Shown here piece by piece: positions 34,768 through 42,745 of a DNA stretch of 64,000 nucleotides (within the stretch, counting starts at the first letter, position 1; every line of letters begins with the position of its first letter). The notes below the pieces were generated by a model. It searched no databases, had not been told where the DNA came from, and saw only the letters and a list, made by a program, of their open reading frames with translations. The stretch comes from Melioribacter sp051488685 (GTDB lineage Bacteria > Bacteroidota > Ignavibacteria > Ignavibacteriales > Melioribacteraceae): assembly GCF_051488685.1 (NCBI RefSeq), contig NZ_JBPSEH010000008.1:1-64000 (forward strand). The letters are read 5' to 3'. Made by a program: the position numbers and the translations under genes.

Positions 34768-36112
34768 TAGTGGCATTGCGATTATCGATTCTTTCTGTTA
34801 CAATCTTGAAGATGAACAATGCAATTGCTGCTACAAGTCCGATGCCTACAAAATAATACCAGATGACGTGTGCATTCTGGTAATAAATTACTTTTTCTGC
34901 AGCACTTATGCCCGCTGGTAAAGTTTTTGGGTCGGGGCAGTAGGCGTCCAGTAAAAAGCCAGACATTGTAAATCCTGCCAGTGCCGATAAAAAAGAATGC
35001 AAATGACTGAATCCAAGATAAACTCCTTCTTCTCCTTTTGGCGCTTGAAGAGAAAAGTATTCTAAAAATCTGGGAGATATAAAACATTCAGCCAGTCCCT
35101 GAATTGCTATTCCAATTATCATCATGATAGTTAGAGGATGCATTGTCAAAAAACCCAGTATAGAAACTGAAGGTCCTGTAATTCCTTCCAGCCATTGACT
35201 GCCCGACATTGCCAATGCCGAAAAAGGCATTAAAAGCATCCCGACTAACATCGATGTAACTGCCTTTTGTTTTTTCATTAAATTTGTTATCAGAACAACA
35301 AATAAAACTACAACAGCTGGGTTTACATTTGCCAGCCATTCCGGACGAGCATCTTCACCTAAAAGACGAATTACATACTTCGGCATGGTTGCATAAAGCT
35401 GGTGCTGTATTGTCCAGAAACCGCTGACAATGAGTATCAATAATAATAACCTCGGTGAGGTCATTATTTTTTTTAACGAATTTATTACGTCTTTAATAGT
35501 TTTCGTAGTGTAGGATGCGTCGTTTTGATTATAAAAGAAAATAGCAAAGAGCATAGCAAGAAACGACATCCCTGCGGAAAAGAAATTGACATATTCCAGA
35601 CCAATTCCCTGTCTTACATACGGAACAAAAGTTTTTCCGCTAAATGCGCCTATATTAACTATCCAATAAAAGAGGGCATAGCCACGTGCCCGGGTTTCTT
35701 CGGAAGTCGTCTTTGCTACAGTACCTGTGATCAGAGGTTTTATAAATGAACCACCAACGAGAACAATAAATAGAAAAAAAAGTACTGGAATTTTTTCATG
35801 ATAAACTCCCAACAGGGAATAGCCAATTGTAAGAAGGGCAAAAGCGAGAATTAAACCTTTCTTAAAACCAATTTTATCAGATATTGCACCTGCGAAAGGA
35901 GGCAGGAAATAAAGCAATGCATAAAATACACCTGCCACAATTCCAGTTTCTGTATCTGAAAAACCGACAATATCTGTCAGGTAAAGTGTTAGAACAATAA
36001 AAAAACCGTAGTAAGCTGCGCGTTCACATAATTCCATAAAATTAGCAAGCCAGAATTCTTTTGGAAATTTCCAGCTTTGTCCAGCAGTAACTGTTTTGCT
36101 ATTCTTTTCCAT
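34757..36112 (-). CDS. POT-family peptide/MFS transporter
   Basis: I choose the second ATG (36112) because GAGGA lies 6 bases upstream of it; the first ATG abuts GAGGA. The protein is about 451 residues with about twelve membrane segments. ANFMELCERAAYYGFFIVL is the POT motif (ExxERxxYYG) that couples protons to di- or tripeptide uptake. DKIGFKKGLILAFALLTIGYS follows the usual loop motif. The substrate is not certain. It is monocistronic and convergent with the amidase gene. Confidence 0.85.
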   Translation of the reverse strand: MEKNSKTVTAGQSWKFPKEFWLANFMELCERAAYYGFFIVLTLYLTDIVGFSDTETGIVAGVFYALLYFLPPFAGAISDKIGFKKGLILAFALLTIGYSLLGVYHEKIPVLFFLFIVLVGGSFIKPLITGTVAKTTSEETRARGYALFYWIVNIGAFSGKTFVPYVRQGIGLEYVNFFSAGMSFLAMLFAIFFYNQNDASYTTKTIKDVINSLKKIMTSPRLLLLILIVSGFWTIQHQLYATMPKYVIRLLGEDARPEWLANVNPAVVVLFVVLITNLMKKQKAVTSMLVGMLLMPFSALAMSGSQWLEGITGPSVSILGFLTMHPLTIMMIIGIAIQGLAECFISPRFLEYFSLQAPKGEEGVYLGFSHLHSFLSALAGFTMSGFLLDAYCPDPKTLPAGISAAEKVIYYQNAHVIWYYFVGIGLVAAIALFIFKIVTERIDNRNATINH

Positions 36113-36210
36113 CAACATTCCTCACTTGGTTATAAGGGAAAAACTAATTTATAGAATTTGAACTAATTATGAAACTCAATTCTGTAAGGTATAAATTTTT
36201 TCGTGGGGTG

Positions 36211-38418
36211 TTAATCAAGTTTACTGTTTTTCAAACGGAGTGAATTGGTAACGACTGAGACAGAACTAAATGACATTGCAAGAGCTGCAATCATCGGATT
36301 AAGCATACCCAATGCTGCCAGCGGAATCAGTAGAGTGTTATAAATAAATGCCCAGAAGAGATTTTGTTTAATTGTTTTAATCGTAGCGCGCGACAGGTTA
36401 ATTGCTTTGATGACACCCGTTAGTTTTCCTCCGGTGAGTGTAATTTGAGCCGTTTCGATTGCAATATCTGTACCTGTACCGATTGCAATACTTAAATTTG
36501 CCCGAGCCAGTGCTGGGGCGTCGTTAATGCCGTCGCCTATCATAGCCACGATTTTATTGTCGCCTTTGTTCTGATATTTCTTCACAATTTCTACTTTCTG
36601 ATCGGGTAACACTTCAGCATGTATAGCATCAAATCCGATCATCCCGCCAATGTTTTCGGCTGTGGCTTTGTTATCTCCGGTTAACAAAACTGTTTTAATA
36701 TTCATTTTTTTTAGAGCCGCAATCACTTCTGGAGCTTCGGGTTTTATTTTGTCTTCTATAATTATAAAACCCGCAAGTTTTCCATCAATTGCAGCACATA
36801 TAATTGTATTCCCTTTTTGGGAAAGTTCATTATAAATATTTTCGTCATTGTTTGTAATTATGGAAAATTCTTTCAATAGTTTAAGATTACCAACAATTAC
36901 TGGTTTGTCGTTAACTATGCCCGAAATTCCAAAACCTGTTAGACTTTTGAAAGTTTGTGGTTCATAGAGGTTTTTATTATTCGTGTATTCTGTAATTGCT
37001 TTTGCAATTGGGTGTTCTGACTTCCTTTCGAGAGATGCTGTATAAAGAAGAAGTTCTTCTTTGTCGTAATTATTCAGAGTAATAATTTCTTTGACCGAAG
37101 GTTTGCCCTCTGTAATTGTGCCGGTTTTGTCGAAAATAATTACGGATAATTTATGTGCCAGTTCAATGCTTTCGCTGTCTTTAATTAATATTCCATTCGA
37201 GGCACCTTTTCCCAAACTTACAATGATTGCCGTGGGAGTTGCCAGGCCAAGAGCACAGGGACAGGCGACAATCAGTACAGCGACGAAGTTAATCATAGCT
37301 CTACTGATCGAATGGCCGTTTGAGAAGATATACCATCCCAAGAAAGTCAATACAGCGGCGATTATTACTGCAGGCACAAAAACAGCCGCAATCTTATCGA
37401 CGAGCTTTTGTATTGGCGGTTTGCTTGCCTGGGCACTTTCCACCATTTGTATAATTTTGCCCAGTATGCTGTTCTCTCCAGTTTGAGTGACTTTGAAATT
37501 GAACGTTCCGTATTTATTGATTGTGCCTCCAACAACTTTAGAACCTGCAGTTTTTTCAACTGGAAGGCTTTCGCCGGTAATCATTGATTCGTCAACCGAT
37601 GAAGTGCCGGTGATAATTATTCCGTCGGCAGGAATTTTTTCGCCCGGGCGGATTACGACAATATCGCCCGACTTCAAATCCGTTATATTAACTTCTTTTT
37701 CTTCTCCGTCAATCAGAATTCTTGCGGTCTTGGGTTGTAACTCGAGTAATTTACGAATAGCCGTATTAGTTTTTCGTTTAGAGTTGTGCTCGAGTAATTT
37801 TCCCATTAAAATCAACGTAATGATTACAACCGACGTATCGAAATAGACGTGTGGTTGCCTATGGAAAAATTCGGGAAATAATATTGCGATTGTACTGTAA
37901 CTGTAAGCAGCGCCGGTTCCAATAGCAACTAAAGAATTCATATCGAACGCAAAATGCTTGAGATTATTCCAGAAAGAGTAATAAAAGCGTTTCCCTGATA
38001 TGAAAATAACTGGAGTGGTCAAAAGAAAAAGAATCTTCTCGGTTTGAGTTTTGTTCAACGGGAATGACTTATAAAAAAAGTCGTACTCCATTATCATACT
38101 AATTATGAAAATCGGGATTGTAAAAGCAAGGGCAAAATAAAATTCCTTCTTTAGTTCCAAATAGTATCTATCCGTTTCCTGTTCTGCAGAATTGTTTTCA
38201 TTTTTCAGAGCATCAATTCGTAATTGATAGCCATATTCTTTTACTGCTTCAGCAATTTTAATTAGGTCGACTTCTTTTTCCGTTTCAAACGAAACGGATT
38301 CGGTTGCAAGATTAACGTTGACATTTTTTACGCCATCGAATTTTCCGATTATTTTCTCTACACGCGTAACGCAACTTGCGCATGTCATCCCCTCGACGGG
38401 GAGTTTATAGTTTTTCAT
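36211..38418 (-). CDS. copA: Copper-transporting P1B-type ATPase
   Basis: About 735 residues from ATG 38418, 2 bases after the copZ stop region; an in-frame TTG overlapping copZ is less likely. One N-terminal heavy-metal domain carries GMTCASC. Eight membrane segments are predicted, with the metal site VACPCALGLATP. The actuator loop has TGESLPV, the phosphorylated Asp is in FDKTGTITEG, and HPIAKAI plus MIGDGINDAPAL complete the P-domain. These are the features of CopA-type Cu(I) exporters. It is transcribed together with copZ. Confidence 0.95.
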   Translation of the reverse strand: MKNYKLPVEGMTCASCVTRVEKIIGKFDGVKNVNVNLATESVSFETEKEVDLIKIAEAVKEYGYQLRIDALKNENNSAEQETDRYYLELKKEFYFALAFTIPIFIISMIMEYDFFYKSFPLNKTQTEKILFLLTTPVIFISGKRFYYSFWNNLKHFAFDMNSLVAIGTGAAYSYSTIAILFPEFFHRQPHVYFDTSVVIITLILMGKLLEHNSKRKTNTAIRKLLELQPKTARILIDGEEKEVNITDLKSGDIVVIRPGEKIPADGIIITGTSSVDESMITGESLPVEKTAGSKVVGGTINKYGTFNFKVTQTGENSILGKIIQMVESAQASKPPIQKLVDKIAAVFVPAVIIAAVLTFLGWYIFSNGHSISRAMINFVAVLIVACPCALGLATPTAIIVSLGKGASNGILIKDSESIELAHKLSVIIFDKTGTITEGKPSVKEIITLNNYDKEELLLYTASLERKSEHPIAKAITEYTNNKNLYEPQTFKSLTGFGISGIVNDKPVIVGNLKLLKEFSIITNNDENIYNELSQKGNTIICAAIDGKLAGFIIIEDKIKPEAPEVIAALKKMNIKTVLLTGDNKATAENIGGMIGFDAIHAEVLPDQKVEIVKKYQNKGDNKIVAMIGDGINDAPALARANLSIAIGTGTDIAIETAQITLTGGKLTGVIKAINLSRATIKTIKQNLFWAFIYNTLLIPLAALGMLNPMIAALAMSFSSVSVVTNSLRLKNSKLD

Positions 38419-38419
38419 C

Positions 38420-38623
38420 TCAGTTTTCAATTACTTTATATCCAGCTTCTTCGATCGCATTAATAATTTGTTCTTCAGTTACTTTTGTCTCGTCAAAAAT
38501 TACTTTTGCTTTGCCGATTTCTACCTCCGCCGATTCCAGATTAAGCGAAGATAGTTCTTTCTTTACTGCCATTACACAATGCTGGCAGCTCATCCCTTCA
38601 ATCTTGAATTCTTTGCTCTGCAT
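38420..38623 (-). CDS. copZ: Copper chaperone with heavy-metal-associated domain (CopZ-like)
   Basis: I choose ATG 38623, which has GGAG 6 bases upstream; an ATG four codons earlier overlaps that site. The 67-residue protein is a single HMA domain with metal motif GMSCQHC (about 10-16). It should carry Cu(I) to the adjacent CopA ATPase. Its stop falls 2 bases before the copA ATG, so translation is probably coupled. No copper regulator gene lies beside it in this window. Confidence 0.9.
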   Translation of the reverse strand: MQSKEFKIEGMSCQHCVMAVKKELSSLNLESAEVEIGKAKVIFDETKVTEEQIINAIEEAGYKVIEN

Positions 38624-38714
38624 TATTTTCTCCATTTTTATGCATTAACAGTTTTTTAATTAATTTTGTTCTTTTTCTTGGAACGAGATAGTAAATGAAA
38701 GTGGGAAAATTAAA

Positions 38715-39020
38715 TTATTTTTTCCCTTTTGATTTAAGGTCCTTAATAATCTCAATGCGGGGATTTTCCATATTCTTATCTTTTATACCCGAATTGGTTA
38801 CAAGCGGCTTATAAAACTTTTCTTCTTTTTTGATTGGGTCGCTCTTTGGCGCTGGATTCGGAGGTGGGTGAGGGAGAATCTTTTTTACTGTATAGGTTTT
38901 TGTTTCTTTAGGCTCTTCGGTTTTTGTACGTCTGTTTTTTAGGTATGATATCCCGATACTTAAAAGGGAGAGAAATAAAACTACCAGAAGTAATTTGTAT
39001 ATAATAGGTATTAATTCCAT
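38715..39020 (-). CDS. Small single-pass membrane protein, paralogue 1
   Basis: A 101-residue protein with one N-terminal membrane segment (PIIYKLLLVVLFLSLLSIGI, about 5-24), a basic stop-transfer region and a Lys/Pro-rich tail (ILPHPPPNPAPKSDPIKK) ending with PRIEIIKDLKSKGKK. The protein at 39066-39446 has the same plan and similar ends, so the two look like tandem paralogues. No family is recognised. Only a weak GGG site precedes the ATG. Confidence 0.55.
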   Translation of the reverse strand: MELIPIIYKLLLVVLFLSLLSIGISYLKNRRTKTEEPKETKTYTVKKILPHPPPNPAPKSDPIKKEEKFYKPLVTNSGIKDKNMENPRIEIIKDLKSKGKK

Positions 39021-39065
39021 AACCCAAAATATACAAATTACTTCTTAAATTAAAGCGGATTATTT

Positions 39066-39446
39066 TTAGTCAGCGTAGTTGTTAAAGAAAACATTGTTAT
39101 AGGAAGCGCTCTTATCGATAAATTTTTCATTAATAATTTCAATACGCTTTTTTGTTGAAGTAGCACGAGGACGTGGGGGGAAAGTGCTCCTTTTCTTTTC
39201 TGGCTTTTTTATCTCATCCAGACGGACTGCGGTACGTGGCCTTTCATAGTATTGTTGATAGTACGGCTTTTCTATAGATGGGTTCTGGAAATTGTATTGT
39301 TTTTGAATTAATCTATCCCTTTCCTCAACGATAGCAGGATTTTCTTGTTTTCTCAATTTAAATGTGATATAAGAGACCAGTAGCACCAGTAACATCAGAC
39401 TGAAAAAGAAGATCAAGCTTGTATAAATAATCGGTAAGAGGGTCAT
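39066..39446 (-). CDS. Small single-pass membrane protein, paralogue 2
   Basis: A 126-residue protein beginning MTLLPIIYTSLIFFFSLMLL, with one membrane segment (about 4-28). A charged tail rich in Arg, Lys, Pro and Tyr follows, with PPRPRATSTKKRIEIINE. The PIIY start and the RIEII end match the neighbour at 38715-39020. AAAGGAATTCGAA before the ATG gives a good ribosome site. No family is recognised. The gap of 45 bases between the genes suggests co-transcription. Confidence 0.6.
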   Translation of the reverse strand: MTLLPIIYTSLIFFFSLMLLVLLVSYITFKLRKQENPAIVEERDRLIQKQYNFQNPSIEKPYYQQYYERPRTAVRLDEIKKPEKKRSTFPPRPRATSTKKRIEIINEKFIDKSASYNNVFFNNYAD

Positions 39447-39678
39447 TTCGAATTCCTTTCATTCTCTGTTTGTTTTGCAATTCAATGAACAATTCCCGTG
39501 CCATATAAAAAAGCGTAAAAAAAACTGATTTCCAGTAGAAATTGAGACTTAGTTTAAGACTTGTGTGTCACAATGAAACAAATGGGGTTAAGTAATATCT
39601 GTAAATCATTTTAGAATTGGAATTTATCGGATTATTTAATATTTTTCTGTGCTAAAAAATAGCATTAAAGGTGTTGAG

Positions 39679-39990
39679 ATGACTAAAGCAGACATTGTAG
39701 AACGGGTTGCAAACGGTACTGGATTGACGAAACTCGAGACTGAAGCAATAATTGAAGGTTTTCTTAATACTGTAATACAGGCGCTTCAGGAAGGAAACGG
39801 CATTGAAATCAGAGGATTCGGAAGTTACAAGGTTAAAAAGAAAAAATCCCGTTACGCCCGTAATCCCCGAACAGGCGAACAGGTATTTGTAGACGAACAT
39901 TATGTTCCGGTATTCAAGTTCTCGAAGGATTTTAAAGAAGCAGTTGACAGAGGCATGAAAGAAAAACAAAAAGCTAATTCGAATGAATGA
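39679..39990 (+). CDS. HU/IHF-family DNA-binding protein
   Basis: I choose ATG 39679, with AAAGG 7 bases upstream, giving MTKADIVERVANGTGLTK. The 103-residue protein has the HU fold: helical dimer part, then the arm region RGFGSYKVKKKKSRYARNPRTGEQ, which holds the RNPRTG tip signature. It ends with a basic KEKQKANSNE tail. It bends DNA as a dimer. It overlaps the next gene by 8 bases. About 230 bases between it and the divergent membrane-protein gene hold no other gene that I can see. Confidence 0.95.
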   Translation: MTKADIVERVANGTGLTKLETEAIIEGFLNTVIQALQEGNGIEIRGFGSYKVKKKKSRYARNPRTGEQVFVDEHYVPVFKFSKDFKEAVDRGMKEKQKANSNE

Positions 39991-40672
39991 CGATTTGAAA
40001 TGTATATCGTGCGGCAAAAAGCTGGAAAAGGATTTTGTTTATTGCCCTTATTGTGGGACTAAAACGGGAAAGTCTAAAAACGTAATAAGTAATGATATTA
40101 ATTCGTCTAATGAAAAAGTACTCAGTTTTAAAAAAATAATCTATCTTGTTCTTTTGCTGATTGTTGTTGGAGGAGTAATACTTTATTCTTCCGGAGTATT
40201 CGACGAACCTGAGATTAAAGAGAGTGCATCTCAAGATTTTGAAGATGTTCATAATGGTGTTGACTTATCGAATTTACAACAAATTAATGCTCTTGAAAAT
40301 GAACTTAAAGCAAATCCCGGCGACAAGGAAAAAATTCTAACCTTAGCACACATGCTCAATGATTCGGGATTTAAACAAAAAGCAATCGACTGGTATCAAG
40401 AATATTTGAAATACGATTCGTCGGATGCCGATGTGCTGGTTGATATGGGAGTTTGTTATTACGAGATGCAGAATTATACAGAAGCTGAAAAATGGATGAA
40501 AGAAGCTCTTAAATACCAACCCGATCACCAGATAGCACATCTCAATCTTGGTATCGTCAGTTTGTCAACTGGAAAGCACGACGAAGCAATTGAATGGTGG
40601 AAAAAAGCTGTCGAAATAGATCCAAATAATAATATCGGTAAAAGAGCCCAGGAATTGATTAATTCACATTAA
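39983..40672 (+). CDS. Zinc-ribbon / TPR membrane protein
   Basis: A 229-residue protein. A zinc ribbon lies at the N-terminus (CISCGKKLEKDFVYCPYCG, residues 7-25). A membrane segment follows (about 51-71, IIYLVLLLIVVGGVILYSSG). At least three TPR units fill the rest: KQKAIDWYQEYLKYDSSDADVL, NYTEAEKWMKEALKYQPDHQIA and KHDEAIEWWKKAVEIDPNN. TPRs usually bind other proteins. Overlap with the HU gene by 8 bases suggests coupled translation. Function unknown. Confidence 0.85.
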   Translation: MNDDLKCISCGKKLEKDFVYCPYCGTKTGKSKNVISNDINSSNEKVLSFKKIIYLVLLLIVVGGVILYSSGVFDEPEIKESASQDFEDVHNGVDLSNLQQINALENELKANPGDKEKILTLAHMLNDSGFKQKAIDWYQEYLKYDSSDADVLVDMGVCYYEMQNYTEAEKWMKEALKYQPDHQIAHLNLGIVSLSTGKHDEAIEWWKKAVEIDPNNNIGKRAQELINSH

Positions 40673-40688
40673 AAAGGAGAATATATAA

Positions 40689-40784
40689 ATGCCTTGCGGT
40701 AGAAAAAGAAAACGTCATAAAATGGCGACGCATAAACGTAAAAAAAGACTACGTAAAAATCGTCACAAAAAGAAATTAAGATAG
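40689..40784 (+). CDS. AURKAIP1/COX24-like small ribosomal protein (31 residues)
   Basis: A 31-residue very basic protein: MPCGRKRKRHKMATHKRKK then RLRKNRHKKKLR. AAAAAGGAG lies about 8 bases before the ATG. The KRKRHKMATHKRKKRLRKNR pattern matches the short AURKAIP1/COX24 domain proteins of Bacteroidota and the mitochondrial small-subunit protein mS38. It probably binds the ribosomal small subunit. It lies 16 bases after the TPR gene and 12 bases before tRNA-Thr, so one transcript may carry all three. Confidence 0.85.
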   Translation: MPCGRKRKRHKMATHKRKKRLRKNRHKKKLR

Positions 40785-40796
40785 TATTTTTTATAA

Positions 40797-40872
40797 GCCA
40801 TCTTAGCTCAGCTGGTAGAGCAGCGCATTCGTAATGCGCGGGTCGGGGGTTCAAGTCCCCCAGATGGCTCCA
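40797..40872 (+). tRNA. tRNA-Thr (anticodon CGT), CCA encoded
   Basis: The acceptor GCCATCT pairs with AGATGGC, followed by discriminator T and an encoded CCA. The D stem is GCTC/GAGC. The anticodon stem is GCGCA/TGCGC with loop TTCGTAA, giving anticodon CGT, and the T stem is GGGGG/CCCCC with TTCAAGT. Unlike the tRNA-Arg at 10657, the CCA end is in the DNA. Confidence 0.95.
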
Positions 40873-40933
40873 ATCTTTATTCCCTCATTTATCTTTCTAT
40901 TTAACTACACCCCTGCTTTTCCAATAGTTAATC

Positions 40934-40977
40934 TGGATTATCCGCAATCACACAAAAGTGGATAATCTATTTTTTTT
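40934..40977 (+). terminator. Rho-independent terminator after tRNA-Thr
   Basis: TGGATTATCC (40934-40943) and GGATAATCTA (40960-40969) form a 10-bp stem with one G-U pair and a 16-base loop, followed by eight T bases. It separates the HU-to-tRNA transcript from the dcw cluster. Confidence 0.8.
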
Positions 40978-40988
40978 CGAAAAATGTC

Positions 40989-41056
40989 TTGACAATCCCA
41001 TATAAAAACAGTTATTTTGCACCCAAGTGGTAAAAAGTGTATAAAAGTGGAGAAAT
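40989..41056 (+). promoter_or_regulatory. mraZ promoter with three MraZ-box repeats
   Basis: TTGACA (40989-40994), 17 bases and TTATTT (41012-41017) form a likely promoter with a weak -10 box. Three repeats follow with a 10-base period: AAGTGG, AAGTGT and AAGTGG, with GTG at 41027, 41037 and 41047. The last one is 7 bases before the mraZ ATG. MraZ binds 10-base spaced GTG-type repeats and represses its own operon in E. coli and Mycoplasma. Confidence 0.8.
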
Positions 41057-41506
41057 ATGTTTATAGGTAGCTTCACATATTCGATGGATGCAAAGGGAAG
41101 GGTAAGTATACCATCCAAGTATCGGAAGTATATAAACGAAGCTGCCAATGATACATTTGTGATGACAAGAGGAATTGTGCAATGTATCGATTTATATCCA
41201 CTCGACTATTGGCGCGAAGAAGTATTGCCGCGTATAAATCAACTCGACGATTTCGATCCAGAAGAATCTGTCTTCAAAAGACTATTGTTTGAGTATGCAT
41301 CGGAAGACAAGCTCGATTCGCAGGCTCGTCTGCTGATTCCAAAAAAACTAATTGAGTTCGCCGAAATCGAAAAGGACGTGCTCATACTCGGACAGAATAA
41401 AAAAATCGAAATCTGGAATCCTTCTATCTACGAAGCGCATAAGAAAGAAAATAGATTATCGTTTGCTGAAATTGCAAAACAGGTAATGTCGAATAAGAAA
41501 AAATGA
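41057..41506 (+). CDS. mraZ: Transcriptional regulator MraZ
   Basis: A 149-residue protein of usual length with two AbrB-like MraZ domains. The first starts MFIGSFTYSMDAKGRVSIPSKYR; the second has LDSQARLLIPKKLIEFAEIEKDVLILG. The DxxGR and DxxaR motifs mark the family. It forms a ring that binds repeated boxes, which lie directly upstream. GTGGAG before the ATG serves as ribosome site and as part of the third box. rsmH overlaps by 4 bases. Confidence 0.97.
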   Translation: MFIGSFTYSMDAKGRVSIPSKYRKYINEAANDTFVMTRGIVQCIDLYPLDYWREEVLPRINQLDDFDPEESVFKRLLFEYASEDKLDSQARLLIPKKLIEFAEIEKDVLILGQNKKIEIWNPSIYEAHKKENRLSFAEIAKQVMSNKKK

Positions 41507-42423
41507 ATCGACACGAACCGGTTCTCCTGAAGGAGAGCGTGGAGTTATTAGTATGGAACAGAGACGGCGCTTATTTCGAAGGGACGGCTGGCTACAGTGG
41601 ACATGCAGAAAAAATTTTGAGCTCATTGAGCGAAAAAGGTAGACTCGTTGCCACCGACAAAGATTTTGATGCGTTTAACCATTGCAAAAAATTGTTCGAA
41701 AACGAGTCAAGATACATCGTATACAATACATCGTTTACAAATATTGATATTATAGCAAAGATCGAGTTCATTGAAATGTTTGACGGCATCTTTTTAGATC
41801 TGGGGGTATCTTCTCTACAACTCGACGATCCCGACAAAGGTTTTACGTTCAGAGAGGATTCACCCCTTGATCTGAGGATGAATAAATCGGAAGGCATTAC
41901 AGCCGCTGAATTCCTGAATACCGCTTCAGAAGAAGAATTAGCCAGTATTATTTTTAAGTACGGCGAGGAAAGAAAATCGCGACAAATTGCCAGAAAAATT
42001 GTCGAGTACAGAAATAAAAATAAGTTTGAATCTTCGAGCCAGTTGAGAAACATAATTGCTGATATCATCCCACAAAGATTTTTGAACAAAACTCTTGCGC
42101 GTGTATTTCAGGCTCTACGTATTTATGTCAATAACGAGCTGGAAGAACTCGAAATATTCCTCAACAAATCGATTGATCTTATGAAGAAGGGAGGCAGAAT
42201 TGTCGTAATTAGCTTTCATTCACTCGAGGATAGAATTGTAAAAGAAAAGTTTAAATATGAAACTCTCGAGTGTGTCTGTCCGCCTCAAAGTCCAATTTGT
42301 GTTTGTGATAAAGAAGCACGGTTAAAATTGATTAATACCAAACCGATCGTACCCTCCGAAGAGGAGATTAAAAAAAATCGCAGGGCAAGAAGTGCAAAAT
42401 TAAGAGCAGCCGAGAGAATTTAG
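41503..42423 (+). CDS. rsmH: 16S rRNA (cytosine1402-N4)-methyltransferase
   Basis: A 306-residue SAM-dependent enzyme. It starts MNRHEPVLLKESVELL; the SAM site region is GTAGYSGHAEKIL, and DGIFLDLGVSSLQLDDPDKGFTFR with LDLRMN is diagnostic. It methylates C1402 of 16S rRNA. VISFHSLEDRIVKEKF lies near the end, followed by a Cys-containing stretch (ECVCPPQSPICVC). It overlaps mraZ by ATGA, and ftsL begins one base after its stop. Confidence 0.97.
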   Translation: MNRHEPVLLKESVELLVWNRDGAYFEGTAGYSGHAEKILSSLSEKGRLVATDKDFDAFNHCKKLFENESRYIVYNTSFTNIDIIAKIEFIEMFDGIFLDLGVSSLQLDDPDKGFTFREDSPLDLRMNKSEGITAAEFLNTASEEELASIIFKYGEERKSRQIARKIVEYRNKNKFESSSQLRNIIADIIPQRFLNKTLARVFQALRIYVNNELEELEIFLNKSIDLMKKGGRIVVISFHSLEDRIVKEKFKYETLECVCPPQSPICVCDKEARLKLINTKPIVPSEEEIKKNRRARSAKLRAAERI

Positions 42424-42424
42424 T

Positions 42425-42745
42425 ATGAGCAAATCGTCGACAGTACGCTTCCTTTTTATTGTATTTGCTTTAGCATTTTTGATTTTTCTCCACGTCGCCA
42501 CGGTAAACGAAATCAAAAATATGAAACGTGAAAAAATTAACAAGACTGAATTGCTCAACGAAAAATTAAATAGCATCGAGATGAGCACAGTGGAAATTCA
42601 AAAGTTAACTTCCGAAGAAAAAATTATAAAAATCGCAAAAGATTCACTTGGAATGCAAGGCCCAATTGAAAATCTTAAAACAATACATGTGGATAAATAC
42701 CAGATAGAACAGCTTGAAAAAATATTGCAAGAAAAATATGATTAA
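42425..42745 (+). CDS. ftsL: Cell division protein FtsL-like
   Basis: A 106-residue bitopic membrane protein. A membrane segment lies at about 7-25 (TVRFLFIVFALAFLIFLHVA), followed by a coiled-coil-like periplasmic part with Leu/Ile heptads (LLNEKLNSIEMSTVEIQKL). Sequence conservation in FtsL is low; the call rests on size, topology and position between rsmH and ftsI. It would join FtsB and FtsQ in the divisome. Confidence 0.82.
   Translation: MSKSSTVRFLFIVFALAFLIFLHVATVNEIKNMKREKINKTELLNEKLNSIEMSTVEIQKLTSEEKIIKIAKDSLGMQGPIENLKTIHVDKYQIEQLEKILQEKYD

Noticed and set aside
39561..39573. TTGTG-N3-CACAA palindrome as a CRP/FNR-type operator
   Set aside because: The arms are only 5 bp, the spacing does not fit CRP or FNR sites, and no such regulator is nearby.
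41021..41050. Short repeats before mraZ as part of a CRISPR array
   Set aside because: Three 10-base units without spacers; they fit MraZ boxes. No CRISPR array was seen anywhere in the window.
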